A DNA stretch of 33,470 nt from Gemmatimonadota bacterium (GCA_029861425.1 JAOTZH010000019.1:1-33470), one strand, 5' to 3'; shown: positions 1-8,269, counted from the first letter of the stretch. Notes: generated by a model from the sequence alone, not told the origin. Made by a program: numbers and translations.

Positions 1-1
1 C

Positions 2-514
2 GACTTCGCCGAAGCCGTGGAAGAGGCGGACCTGGTGATCGAGGCGGTCTGGGAAGATTTCCAGCTCAAGACCCGGGTGTTCCGGCAGCTCGACGAGGCG
101 GCGCCGGAACGCACGATCCTGGCGTCGAACTCTTCCGGGTTTTCCATCGGCGGCCTGGCCGGCGCGACCGACCGCCCGGAGCGGGTGATCGGTTGGCACT
201 GGGCGACTCCGGCGTCGGTGATCAAGGTGGCGGAGATCACCGTGCACCGCGGCACCGCCCCTTCCGTGGTGGAGGCGGTGGTCGAGACGGCGCGCCGCTG
301 CGGCAAGCACCCCGAGGTCATCCAGGATCAGCCGCTCGCGTGGGGCTTCGTCGCGAACCGGGTCTTCTCGGCGGCCATGCGCGAAGCTCGTCAGATCGTG
401 GCCGAGGGCGTGGCGACGCCGGAGCAGGTCGATCGGTTGATGAAGGACTGCTACCGCTGGCCGGCGGGGCCCTTCGAGATGGTCGCCGCCGTGGACTCCG
501 GGTGGGAGGAATGA
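2..514 (+). CDS. 3-hydroxyacyl-CoA dehydrogenase, 3' part only
   Basis: This is the C-terminal part of an NAD-dependent 3-hydroxyacyl-CoA dehydrogenase; the gene begins before the window. The family oxidises L-3-hydroxyacyl-CoA to 3-ketoacyl-CoA in fatty-acid or aromatic-acid breakdown. Visible are the late Rossmann segment (ADLVIEAVWED, then ASNSSGFSI), the catalytic-His strand RVIGWHWATP in place of the usual GMHFFNP, and the start of the helical domain (FVANRVFSAAMREA, then WPAGPFEMV). The protein stops about 10 residues after GPFEM. Most homologues continue for roughly 40 more residues, so the C-terminal dimerisation domain is short. The symporter gene follows after 19 nt and may be co-transcribed. 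Family assignment is firm; substrate is unknown. Confidence 0.88.
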   Translation, partial: DFAEAVEEADLVIEAVWEDFQLKTRVFRQLDEAAPERTILASNSSGFSIGGLAGATDRPERVIGWHWATPASVIKVAEITVHRGTAPSVVEAVVETARRCGKHPEVIQDQPLAWGFVANRVFSAAMREARQIVAEGVATPEQVDRLMKDCYRWPAGPFEMVAAVDSGWEE

Positions 515-533
515 TCCGGCCCGGAGCGCGGGC

Positions 534-2009
534 ATGACCTCACCCGTCATCATCGGCGTCCTCGTCGCGTATCTGCTCATCCTGCTCGTCATCGGGATCT
601 GGGGCAGCAAGGAGTCGCATGACCTCGAGGGCTACTTCGCGGCAGGCAAGAAGCTCCCGTCCTGGGTCCTGGCCTTCTCGTCCAACGCCACGGGCGAGAG
701 CGCCTGGCTGCTTCTGGGGCTGACCGGCACGGGGTATGCCCTCGGGATGCACGCCCTGTGGATCGTGATGGGCGAGGTGATCGGCGTCGCGATCGCCTGG
801 GCCTTCGTTGCGCAGCCGTTCAAGGCGTACACCGACCGGTTCGGGTCCATCACGGTGCCGGACTATCTCGAGGATCGCTTCCACGACAGGGCTCACGCGT
901 TCCGCGTGGTCAGCGCCGTGATCATCCTCTCCATGGTGGCCTTCTACGTGGCCGCCCAGCTCACGGCGACGGGCAAGGCGTTCGATTCGTTCCTGGGGAC
1001 CGGCTACCAGACGGGTGTCTACATCGGGCTCGGCGTCATCCTCTTCTACACCGGGGTCGGCGGCTTCAAGGCGGTCGCCTACTCGGACTTCGTCCAGGGC
1101 GTCCTGATGTTCGGGTGTCTGCTCACGCTCCCGTTCGTCGGCATCGCGGCCGTCGGCGGGTGGGGCGCGTTCGTGGAAGGGCTCAGAGCGGCCGACCCGG
1201 CCCTGCTGTTACCGGGCGGCGGGCTGGGCTTCACCCCGGTCGGGATCGCCAGCGCCCTCGGCTTCCTCGGCGTGGGACTCGCCTTTCTCGGGGCCCCACA
1301 GCTACTCGGGCGTTTCCTCGCGGCACGCGATCAGCGCGAGATCGTGAAGGCTGGTCCAATCGCCGTGATCTGCATCATCGTCTTCGACATGGGAGCGATC
1401 TTCGCCGGGATGGCCGGCCGGATCCTGTACCCGGGACTCGCTGACCCGGAGACGATCCTGCCCGAGATGGCCGCCGGTCTCTTCCCCGCCCTCTTCACCG
1501 GGATCTTCCTGGTCGTCGTGCTCGCGGCGATCATGTCGACGGCCGATTCCCTTCTGATCCTCGCGTCCTCGTCGGTCGTCCGGGACATCTATCAGAAGAT
1601 CTTCCGCCCCGACGCCCCGCAGCGCACGCTGACCAGGCTCGGGAAGATCGTGACGGTGGTGCTCGGCGTGACGGGTTTACTGATCGCCCTGACGGCGGAG
1701 CGCGTGATCTTCTGGTTCGTGCTGTTCGCGTGGTCCGGGCTCGCCTGTGCCTTCGCGCCGGTCGTGTTGTGTTCGCTCTTCTGGGCGCGGACGACTCGAG
1801 TCGGCGCGATCACCGGGATGATCGCCGGGTTCGTCGTAACGATCGGATGGGTCGTGTGGTTCAAGGACGGCTTCTACGATCTGTACGAGATGCTACCGGG
1901 CTTTGCGGCCGGCCTTCTCGCGACCATCGGCGTGAGCCTCCTCACGCAGCCGCCCGAGGGCGCGTCCGAGGAGATGGCGGAGATCCGGGCCGAGATCGGC
2001 CGGCGGTAA
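534..2009 (+). CDS. Sodium:solute symporter (SSF family, PutP-like)
   Basis: A 491-residue inner-membrane protein with about 13 hydrophobic segments, the size and pattern of the sodium/solute symporter family. The N-terminal stretch GYFAAGKKLPSWVLAFSSNA followed by ESAWLLLGLTGTGYALG closely follows the proline symporter PutP, including the early Na+-site region. TVPDYLEDRF and a later MSTADSLLILASS also match this family (the latter corresponds to the helix with conserved Ser residues). It should import a small organic solute with Na+. PutP-type substrate choice cannot be read from sequence, so proline is only one possibility. It lies 19 nt after the dehydrogenase gene. It is convergent with the serine hydrolase, leaving only 15 bp and no clear terminator. 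Confidence 0.9.
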   Translation: MTSPVIIGVLVAYLLILLVIGIWGSKESHDLEGYFAAGKKLPSWVLAFSSNATGESAWLLLGLTGTGYALGMHALWIVMGEVIGVAIAWAFVAQPFKAYTDRFGSITVPDYLEDRFHDRAHAFRVVSAVIILSMVAFYVAAQLTATGKAFDSFLGTGYQTGVYIGLGVILFYTGVGGFKAVAYSDFVQGVLMFGCLLTLPFVGIAAVGGWGAFVEGLRAADPALLLPGGGLGFTPVGIASALGFLGVGLAFLGAPQLLGRFLAARDQREIVKAGPIAVICIIVFDMGAIFAGMAGRILYPGLADPETILPEMAAGLFPALFTGIFLVVVLAAIMSTADSLLILASSSVVRDIYQKIFRPDAPQRTLTRLGKIVTVVLGVTGLLIALTAERVIFWFVLFAWSGLACAFAPVVLCSLFWARTTRVGAITGMIAGFVVTIGWVVWFKDGFYDLYEMLPGFAAGLLATIGVSLLTQPPEGASEEMAEIRAEIGRR

Positions 2010-2033
2010 TCAGCGTCGCGGTGATCAGCGTCG
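2009..2033. repeat. Short direct repeat at a convergent gene junction
   Basis: The 10-mer ATCAGCGTCG occurs at 2009-2018 and again at 2024-2033, spanning the 3' ends of the symporter and the serine hydrolase. It may be a small duplication that shaped the junction. No function is evident. Confidence 0.45.
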
Positions 2034-3467
2034 TTCGAAGACGATCCCGCGGACACGACCGGACGAAACCGTGAATCCGTTTGCCAGACCCGTCCCCGGT
2101 TCGAACTCGAGCCGGTTGAACCCCCGCGGGTCGATCGCGAGCACGTGGGGCTCGAACGGTCGCAGTCGCGTCGAGTCGTCCCCCTGGACCAGGTACACTT
2201 CGCCTCCCCGCAACTCGATCGCGTAGGACACGTCGAGCTCCTGGCTGTAGAACGACCCGACGAAGCGTTCCAGCTCGCTGGCGTCCGGCTCCCAGGCCTC
2301 GGACTCTTCCGTGGCCTCGGGACCCGTCGGGGACGCCTCGTCCTCCTCGGGCGCCTCGCTTTCGAACAGCCAGATATCGGCGAGCTCGAGGCTCAGGTCG
2401 CCCGGGTTGATGTGGCCGAGATTGCACAGACAGATCACGGAGAACCGCTCCGCGGGAAAGCGGATGAACTGCGTCCGAAATCCGAGCATCCCCCCCGCGT
2501 GGGACGTGATCTCGAGCCCGCGGTATTCTCCACGTCCGAGACCGAATGCGTACTCCAGCTCTGTCCCGTCGTTCAGGACCCCGCGGGTCAGGGCCAGCTC
2601 GGTCAGTTCGGCCCAGCGCCCGTCGGTCTCGTAGAACATGCGGTCCCACTGCGCCAGGTCCTCCACCGTCGTGAGCAGATTGCCGTCGCCCTTTCCGTGA
2701 AAGTGCTTCAGCCACGTGCGATATGCGTCCCGCGGGCGGCGGTCGTAGCTGACGACGCGGTTGGGGATCACGGCAGCGTAGTCTTCTCCCCACGTCGTTG
2801 CCGACATCTCCAGTGGTGCGAAGAACTCCTCGAACGTGTACTCCTGCAGAGTCTTTCCGGTCACGCGCTCGACGATCTCCGCGAGCAGGATGTACCCGGA
2901 GTTGCTGTACAGGTACTCCGACCCTGGCTGGAAGTTGAGCGCCTTCTGGCGGCTCAGGAACTCGATCCCGCTGTCGTTGTCCCAGTAGTTCTCGTAGTTC
3001 TGCCGCGCCATCTGCATCAGGGCGAGATAATCCCGGATGCCGCTCGTGTGGTGGACGAGGTGTCTGATCGTGACCGGCCACTCGTAGCGGGGGATCTCCG
3101 GCACGTATTCCTGGATCTCGTCGTCCAGAGACAGCTCCGCGTCCAGAGCGAGCCGAGCGATCGCCGCCGCGGTGAACTGCTTCGACGTCGACGCGATGTA
3201 GAAGACGGAGGTCTCGTCGAGCGGGACCCCGTAGTCGAGATTCGCGCTCCCGTAACCGCGCGTGAAGATCAGCTGGCCGTCCTCGATGATCCCGACGGAG
3301 CACCCCGGAGAATCGATCCGGTTCCAGGCCTCGAAGAGCGCATCGGTGGCTGCTTCCTTCTCGGCGCGCCCCTGCTGCGCGACGGCCGGGATGGGCGTCG
3401 CGAGCCACACTGTCACGAGGGCGAGGATGGTGCGGCGGCAACTCGGGGTTCGCATCCACACGGACAT
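2025..3467 (-). CDS. Secreted serine hydrolase, beta-lactamase class C family
   Basis: A 480-residue serine beta-lactamase/penicillin-binding-like hydrolase, probably exported. Residues 1-30 form a signal peptide (RR, hydrophobic core, AVAQ cleavage region). The active-site set is complete: S93-T-S-K96 (SxxK), Y187-S-N189 (YxN) and H323-A-G-G (HxG-type third motif). After an acidic linker (about residues 371-398, rich in E, P and S) comes a C-terminal beta domain (about 400-480), like the DUF3471-type tails of this family. Such enzymes act as esterases or D-aminopeptidases as often as beta-lactamases, so resistance should not be assumed. The ATG at 3467 has GGAG five bases upstream. It is divergent from the amidohydrolase at 3604, so the two may share a control region. 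Confidence 0.9.
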   Translation of the reverse strand: MSVWMRTPSCRRTILALVTVWLATPIPAVAQQGRAEKEAATDALFEAWNRIDSPGCSVGIIEDGQLIFTRGYGSANLDYGVPLDETSVFYIASTSKQFTAAAIARLALDAELSLDDEIQEYVPEIPRYEWPVTIRHLVHHTSGIRDYLALMQMARQNYENYWDNDSGIEFLSRQKALNFQPGSEYLYSNSGYILLAEIVERVTGKTLQEYTFEEFFAPLEMSATTWGEDYAAVIPNRVVSYDRRPRDAYRTWLKHFHGKGDGNLLTTVEDLAQWDRMFYETDGRWAELTELALTRGVLNDGTELEYAFGLGRGEYRGLEITSHAGGMLGFRTQFIRFPAERFSVICLCNLGHINPGDLSLELADIWLFESEAPEEDEASPTGPEATEESEAWEPDASELERFVGSFYSQELDVSYAIELRGGEVYLVQGDDSTRLRPFEPHVLAIDPRGFNRLEFEPGTGLANGFTVSSGRVRGIVFERR

Positions 3468-3546
3468 GGGGTCTCCGTCGGAGTTCGGGTCGTCGACCGG
3501 CCGATGCTAGAGACGTGACACCGTCCGGACCAGTGGGTCGACCGGA

Positions 3547-3585
3547 GGGTGAGGACGGACCTAGGTTCGATCCCTGGTTCACCCG
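3547..3585 (+). other. tRNA acceptor/T-arm-like minihelix (candidate)
   Basis: Sequence in the divergent intergenic region folds as a shortened tRNA top half. GGGTGAG (3547-3553) can pair with TTCACCC (3578-3584) as a 7-bp acceptor-like stem with one G-U. Seven linker bases follow, ending in C. Then CTAGG (3561-3565) pairs with CCTGG (3573-3577) around the 7-base loop TTCGATC, which matches the T-loop consensus TTCRANY with the conserved G53-C61 closing pair. D and anticodon arms are absent and there is no CCA. It could be a degraded tRNA, an old attachment-site scar, a regulatory stem, or chance. Confidence 0.3.
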
Positions 3586-3603
3586 TCGATTCGGAGGCTT
3601 CAG

Positions 3604-5319
3604 ATGAGCGAGTTCACCCGCCGTGACTTCATGACCGTTTCCGGGCTGGCAGCCGGAGGTGCCGCACTGTCGTCCTGCTCGACGGACGGTGGGGGGACAA
3701 CCGGGGCGAGCGGCGGAACGGCGGATCTCATCGTGACCGGCGCCAACGTCCACACCGTCGATGACGCGCTGCCGCGCGCGAGCGCCTTCGCCATCCACAA
3801 CGGTCGTTTCGTGGCGGTCGGCTCCGACTCGGACGTGCTCGGCCTTCGCGCGCCTGGCACCGAGGTCATCGATGGGCGCGGGCTGACGGTGACCCCGGGG
3901 TTCATCGACACCCACAACCACCCGTTCTACTCGGGGACGAAGCACCTCAAGCAGGTCGACCTGAGCGTCACATCGATCGCGGGCATCAAGAGCGCGCTCC
4001 AGGAGCGCGCGCAGAACACCTCGCCCGGTCAGTGGGTCCAGGGCTTCCTGTACGATGACACGAAGCTCGAGGACGGACGCCCGCTCACCCGTGTCGACAT
4101 CGACGACGCCGTCCCGGATCATCCGGTGTCCGTCACGCACCGCGGCGGCCATACCGGCGTCTACAACTCGAAGGCGTTCGAGCTCGCGGGCATTACGGCG
4201 GACACGCCCGACCCCGAAGGCGGGAAGTTCTACAGGGAAGGCGGCGAGCTCACGGGGCGCGTCGCCGAGCACGCGAAGGAGCCGCTGGAGAGTTTGATCC
4301 CGGCGGGGACGACGCGCGAGGAGCGGCAGGAGAGCATCCGGCTCATCGGCGACATGATGGCGAAGGCGGGACTGACGTCCATCCACGAGACCGGGGGCGG
4401 GACGCAGAACCTCGTGGCGTACCAGGATGCCCGGGACGCGGACGAGCTTCACTTCCGGATCTATCTGTTCCCTTCGGGCTCGTACGGGGGCATCGCCAGT
4501 CCCGAGCTGTTCGACGGCCTCAAGATGGCCGGCATCCGGACCGGGTTCGGCGACGACATGGTGAGGATCGGCGGCGTGAAGTACGGGGCCGACGGCTCGG
4601 CATCGGAACGAACGATGGCGATGTCGACCCCGTATGTGGGTCGACCCGACGACTACGGTATCCTCACGATGAACCAGGAACAGATCTACGAGGCCGTCGA
4701 TGACGCGGTGCGGCACGGCTTCCAGGTCGGGATCCACGCGAACGGCGACCTCGCGATCGAGATGTGCCTCAACGCCTACGAGCGAGCGCAGCGGGACATG
4801 CCGCAGGCGGACCCTCGCTTCCGGCTCGAACACTGCTCGCTCGTGAACGACGACTTGCTTTCCCGCATCCGGGATGTGGGTGCGATCCCGACCCCCTTCT
4901 TCACCTACGTGCACTTCCACGGGAACAAGTGGGGCGAGTACGGGGCCGAGAAGATGGAGTGGATGTTCGCGCACCGTCGGTTCCTGGATCACGGGATTCC
5001 GGTGGCGGCCGCTTCTGACTACCCACCCGGGCCCTTCTCGATGATGATGGGGATCCAGAGCATGGTGACGCGGACGGACATGCAGGGCCGCGAGTGGGGG
5101 GCGAGCCAGAAGATCTCCGTCCCCGAGGCGCTCCGGATCTGCACGATCAACGGCGCGCACGCGGGGTTCGAGGAGGATTCGAAGGGTTCGATCACGCCCG
5201 GGAAGCTCGGCGACTTCGTGATGCTGGCCGAAGACCCGCACGACGTCGATCCGTTCGCGATCAAGGAGATCGAGGTCGTCCGAACGGTGGTCGGAGGACG
5301 CACGACCCACGAAGCCTGA
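3604..5319 (+). CDS. Amidohydrolase family protein (YtcJ-like), Tat-exported, probable lipoprotein
   Basis: A 571-residue metal-dependent hydrolase of the amidohydrolase-3/YtcJ group. The N-terminus has a twin-arginine motif (TRRDFM, residues 5-10), a hydrophobic stretch and a lipobox-like ALSSC ending at C25, so it is likely exported folded and anchored outside the membrane. The TIM-barrel metal site shows H104-N-H106 (DTHNHP), later histidines in GIHANGD and LEHCS, and the catalytic Asp in AASDYPPGPFS. The usual carboxylated-Lys region is GGVKYGADGSAS. Relatives hydrolyse formamides, amides and cyclic imides; the substrate here is unknown. The ATG has GGAGG six bases upstream. The next gene starts 82 nt later on the same strand. 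Confidence 0.9.
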   Translation: MSEFTRRDFMTVSGLAAGGAALSSCSTDGGGTTGASGGTADLIVTGANVHTVDDALPRASAFAIHNGRFVAVGSDSDVLGLRAPGTEVIDGRGLTVTPGFIDTHNHPFYSGTKHLKQVDLSVTSIAGIKSALQERAQNTSPGQWVQGFLYDDTKLEDGRPLTRVDIDDAVPDHPVSVTHRGGHTGVYNSKAFELAGITADTPDPEGGKFYREGGELTGRVAEHAKEPLESLIPAGTTREERQESIRLIGDMMAKAGLTSIHETGGGTQNLVAYQDARDADELHFRIYLFPSGSYGGIASPELFDGLKMAGIRTGFGDDMVRIGGVKYGADGSASERTMAMSTPYVGRPDDYGILTMNQEQIYEAVDDAVRHGFQVGIHANGDLAIEMCLNAYERAQRDMPQADPRFRLEHCSLVNDDLLSRIRDVGAIPTPFFTYVHFHGNKWGEYGAEKMEWMFAHRRFLDHGIPVAAASDYPPGPFSMMMGIQSMVTRTDMQGREWGASQKISVPEALRICTINGAHAGFEEDSKGSITPGKLGDFVMLAEDPHDVDPFAIKEIEVVRTVVGGRTTHEA

Positions 5320-5353
5320 ACTCCGGCCGGCCGCGCTCCGTTACCTTTGGTAC

Positions 5354-5370
5354 ACAGGGAACGTCCCTGT
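5354..5370. promoter_or_regulatory. Perfect 7-bp dyad upstream of the plug-domain protein
   Basis: ACAGGGA-ACG-TCCCTGT is a perfect inverted repeat, 31 bp before the GTG start at 5402 and 34 bp after the amidohydrolase stop. There is no T-run after it, so an operator-like site is about as likely as a weak terminator of the upstream gene. Confidence 0.35.
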
Positions 5371-5401
5371 ACGAGCCCTGTTGCATCCTCGGGAGACGTC
5401 C

Positions 5402-7303
5402 GTGAGCCAACGCCGACCTCCGATTCGGCCCCGACGGGTGGTCTTCGCCACCCTCGCCGCGATTTTGTCGGTCGGGCTGTCGGCCCCGCTGACGGCGCAG
5501 GACCCCGTGGGTCTGCCGGCCGGAGGCGCGACCGACGACGGATCGATGGGGCGCGTCGTCGTCGTTCTGATCGACGGAGCCACGGCCGCCCCGATCTCCG
5601 AAGCTCTCGTCAGCCTCGACGCGCTGGGGCGACGAACGCTCTCCGATTCGGCGGGCACCGCCGTCTTTCTCGACGTCCCGCCCGGAGCGTACACGCTCCG
5701 CTTCCGGCACATCGCCTATGGTGAGCAGACCGCTCTGGTCGAGGTGGAGGGGATGACGAGCGCGATCATCGGAGTGCAGCTCGACCCGAGAGCCATAGCC
5801 GTCGCGCCGCTCGAAGTGCTCATCGAGCAGCGACCCCGATACCTCGAGAATCAGGGCTTCTACGATCGGCGGGCCGTCGGGATGGGGTCGTTCTTCGACC
5901 CGTTGTTCGTCGAACGGTGGGGCCAGGGCGCGGCGGCTTCGGCTGACCGGTTCATCAAGCTGCTGGTCGACATGTCTCCCCAGCTGGCGAGCATGACCGG
6001 CACGACGGCCAGCAACGGAAACGCGTGGGAGGCGAGCATCGGGGGCGGGTTCACCGGTCAGTGTCCCGCCATATACATCGACGGCCAGAGGGCGTTCAAT
6101 GATCCGGGACTGAACGGTCGCGCAAGCCGGGAACTCGACATGCTCTCCACGTATACGCTCGGCGCGGTCGAGATATACGCCAGCTCACACGGGGTACCGG
6201 ACTTCGCTCTGGAGCCGACCGTCGGGTGCGGCTCGATCGTCATCTGGACCAACCGGTGGCGGGGACGCACCCGCAAGGTGGGCGGAGCCGACGTCGAGCT
6301 CTGCGAGCCGGCCAACATGGATTTCGTCCAGATCGAGGGCGACATCCGTGATGAATACACGGGCGTCCTGCTCCCCGGCGCACATGTCGTTGCGACGACC
6401 TATGCGGCCGCCGACCCGGAATCGCTGAAATCGCGAGAGATCATTGCCGACCAGCACGGGCGGTATCGGGTGTGCGACGTTCCCCCGGATCACCTTCTGA
6501 CGCTGCAGGTGGCTGCCGCCGACCGCACCGGGCCCGAGTTCCAGGTCCCGGTCGACGACGGACGCATCCTGCAGCGCGACCTTTCGCTCCGTGTGGCCGG
6601 GCCCGGCAAGGTGGTCGGCCGGGTGCTGGACCGCGCCACAGGCGCGCCCGTGGCTACGGCCAGCGTGGGCGTCGTCGGCATGACCCGGCGGACGCAGACG
6701 GACGATCAGGGCTATTTCGTGATGGACGAGGTGCTGCCGGGCGATCACGTCGTCGAGATCGAGCACCTCGGGTTCGAGCCGATCGCGGAGGTGGTGTCGA
6801 TCGTCGCGGACCGAACGGTCGACCTCAACGTCCACATGAGCGCCGATCCGATCGAGCTCGAGCCGCTGGTGGTCACTGCTGTCCGTGACCGTCGACTCGA
6901 GATCCGCGGGTTCTACGAGAGACGCACCTGGGGAGACCGGACCGGCCTGGGCGAGTTCCTCGGGAGCGAGGACATCGAGCGTCGCAGTCCGGCGGCCGTC
7001 ACCAACCTCTTGAGAGAGATGTCCGGCGTTGAGCTGCGATGCTCGGGCTCACGCGATTGCGTGGTCCAGTCGTCGAGGGCAGCGGGCTGCTCCACGATGA
7101 ACATCTACATCAACGGAACGCTGACGATCGGAGAGAATCGCGCCTCCGGAGCCGGGCCGCGCGGCTCTCGCATTACTGTGGACGAGCTCGTTCGCCCGTC
7201 CGAGGTCGCCGGCATGGAGGTGTACGCCGGCGGAGCGACCGTCCCCGCTGAGTTCAGCGGTCTGACCGGCCGCTGCGGCGCGATCGCGATCTGGACGAAG
7301 TGA
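5402..7303 (+). CDS. Secreted protein with CnaB-like repeats and two TonB-plug-like modules, no beta-barrel
   Basis: A 633-residue exported protein with a signal peptide (RRVVFATLAAILSVGLS, then TAQ near residue 33). Its order is: CnaB/carboxypeptidase-regulatory-like domain (about 52-127), plug-like module A (134-286), two more CnaB-like domains (305-397 and 402-480), and plug-like module B (486-633). Modules A and B share a plan: RGFYERR or QGFYDRR near the start, C-x4-IYIDG or C-x4-IYING, and a closing CGSIVIW or CGAIAIW. Each has a matching Cys pair (C221/C276 and C563/C625), suggesting disulfides outside the cytoplasm. There is no C-terminal barrel, so it is not an ordinary receptor. I chose GTG 5402, with GGGAG six bases upstream, over TTG 5381. 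Function unknown. Confidence 0.8.
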   Translation: MSQRRPPIRPRRVVFATLAAILSVGLSAPLTAQDPVGLPAGGATDDGSMGRVVVVLIDGATAAPISEALVSLDALGRRTLSDSAGTAVFLDVPPGAYTLRFRHIAYGEQTALVEVEGMTSAIIGVQLDPRAIAVAPLEVLIEQRPRYLENQGFYDRRAVGMGSFFDPLFVERWGQGAAASADRFIKLLVDMSPQLASMTGTTASNGNAWEASIGGGFTGQCPAIYIDGQRAFNDPGLNGRASRELDMLSTYTLGAVEIYASSHGVPDFALEPTVGCGSIVIWTNRWRGRTRKVGGADVELCEPANMDFVQIEGDIRDEYTGVLLPGAHVVATTYAAADPESLKSREIIADQHGRYRVCDVPPDHLLTLQVAAADRTGPEFQVPVDDGRILQRDLSLRVAGPGKVVGRVLDRATGAPVATASVGVVGMTRRTQTDDQGYFVMDEVLPGDHVVEIEHLGFEPIAEVVSIVADRTVDLNVHMSADPIELEPLVVTAVRDRRLEIRGFYERRTWGDRTGLGEFLGSEDIERRSPAAVTNLLREMSGVELRCSGSRDCVVQSSRAAGCSTMNIYINGTLTIGENRASGAGPRGSRITVDELVRPSEVAGMEVYAGGATVPAEFSGLTGRCGAIAIWTK

Positions 7304-7450
7304 CGAAATAGTCCACGCCCCGTTCGCCCTTCGGCCGGCTTGCCCCACTGTGTGCCGGCGCCGCGCCTCACCCGGAGCGTGGCAACGAGGTGTCGGCCGT
7401 GATACCGTGCGACTCTTCCCAACCACGTGGACCCATCGAACGAGGCTGGC

Positions 7451-8230
7451 ATGAGCGACGTTCTTCTCGTCGAAAAGCTCGACGGACATATCGCGAAGTT
7501 GACCATCAATCGCCCGGACAAGCTGAACGCCCTGAACGGCGAGGTGCGGTGCGCGCTTCTCGGAGCGCTGAACGATCTCGCGTCGGACGACGACGTACGC
7601 GTCGTCATCCTCACGGGCGCGGGCGACAAGTCCTTTGTCGCCGGAGCCGACATCTCCGAGTTCAAGGATGCCCGTCCGGTCGACCAGTACCGCTCGATGG
7701 CGGGGAGTAACGTCTTCTCCGCCGTGGAGCAGTTCCCGAAGCCCGTGATCGCCATGATCAACGGGTTCTGTCTCGGTGGCGGCTGCGAACTCGCGATGGG
7801 CTGCGACATGCGCGTCGCGGCGACCACGGCCAGGATCGGTCAGCCCGAGATCAATCTCGGGTTGATCCCGGGCGGCGGCGGTTCCCAGCGCCTGCCCCGA
7901 CTGGTCGGTGAGGGATGGGCCATGCGGCTGATCATGACCGGCGAGATGATCTCGGGTGAGAAGGCGGCCGAGATCGGGCTGGTCGAAGCCGCTCACCCAC
8001 TCGAGGAGCTCGAAGGCGCCGTGATGGAGCTCGCCGCGAACATCGGCATGCGAAGCCCCATGGCCCTCCAGGCCGCGAAGGAGACGATCCTCGCGGCCCG
8101 GCGGATGCCGCTCGACGAGGGGCTGAAGTTCGAGCGCGGCTGGTTCTCGCTGCTCTTCTCGACGGACGACATGGACGAGGGTGTGTCGGCGTTCCTCGAG
8201 AAGCGGAAGGCGGAGTTCAAGGGCAGCTGA
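7451..8230 (+). CDS. Enoyl-CoA hydratase (crotonase family)
   Basis: A 259-residue crotonase-fold enzyme, full family length. It should hydrate trans-2-enoyl-CoA to 3-hydroxyacyl-CoA in beta-oxidation. Both catalytic glutamates of classic enoyl-CoA hydratase are present: E113 in GGGCELAMGCD and E133 in QPEINLGLIPG. The oxyanion-hole region AGADISEF (about 64-71) is also typical. I chose the ATG at 7451 with GAGG just upstream; an upstream in-frame GTG at 7427 would add eight residues with no family match. The stop codon lies in an 18-bp tandem repeat, and a bidirectional terminator follows. Together with the dehydrogenases at 2-514 and 11200-12423 it supplies several beta-oxidation steps, though these are not one operon. 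Confidence 0.93.
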   Translation: MSDVLLVEKLDGHIAKLTINRPDKLNALNGEVRCALLGALNDLASDDDVRVVILTGAGDKSFVAGADISEFKDARPVDQYRSMAGSNVFSAVEQFPKPVIAMINGFCLGGGCELAMGCDMRVAATTARIGQPEINLGLIPGGGGSQRLPRLVGEGWAMRLIMTGEMISGEKAAEIGLVEAAHPLEELEGAVMELAANIGMRSPMALQAAKETILAARRMPLDEGLKFERGWFSLLFSTDDMDEGVSAFLEKRKAEFKGS

Positions 8231-8266
8231 CGAGAAGCCGGCAGCTGACGAGAAGCTGGCAGCTGA
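8222..8266 (+). repeat. 18-bp tandem repeat carrying three in-frame stop codons
   Basis: The unit GGCAGCTGACGAGAAGC plus C or T starts at 8222 and 8240, and a third, shortened copy starts at 8258. The period is a multiple of three, so TGA recurs in frame with the hydratase at 8228, 8246 and 8264. It looks like slippage of the gene's last two codons plus the following bases. Confidence 0.8.
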
Positions 8267-8269
8267 CAA

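Noticed and set aside
2025-3467. Calling the serine hydrolase an antibiotic-resistance beta-lactamase
   Set aside because: The SxxK/YxN/HxG motifs are shared with many esterases and peptidases, and the C-terminal extra domain is not typical of class C resistance enzymes.
3501-3590. A complete tRNA gene around the T-arm-like sequence
   Set aside because: No 5' acceptor strand pairs with TTCACCC at the normal distance, and no D or anticodon arm or CCA is found; only the minihelix interpretation remains.
1942-5310. A 1122-codon open frame on the minus strand
   Set aside because: It runs antisense to the amidohydrolase and out of frame over the serine hydrolase, is dominated by Arg/His/Asp with no domain, and is explained by high GC at third codon positions.
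7427-7450. Longer GTG start for the enoyl-CoA hydratase
   Set aside because: The extra eight residues have no family match, and the ATG at 7451 is close behind a GAGG.
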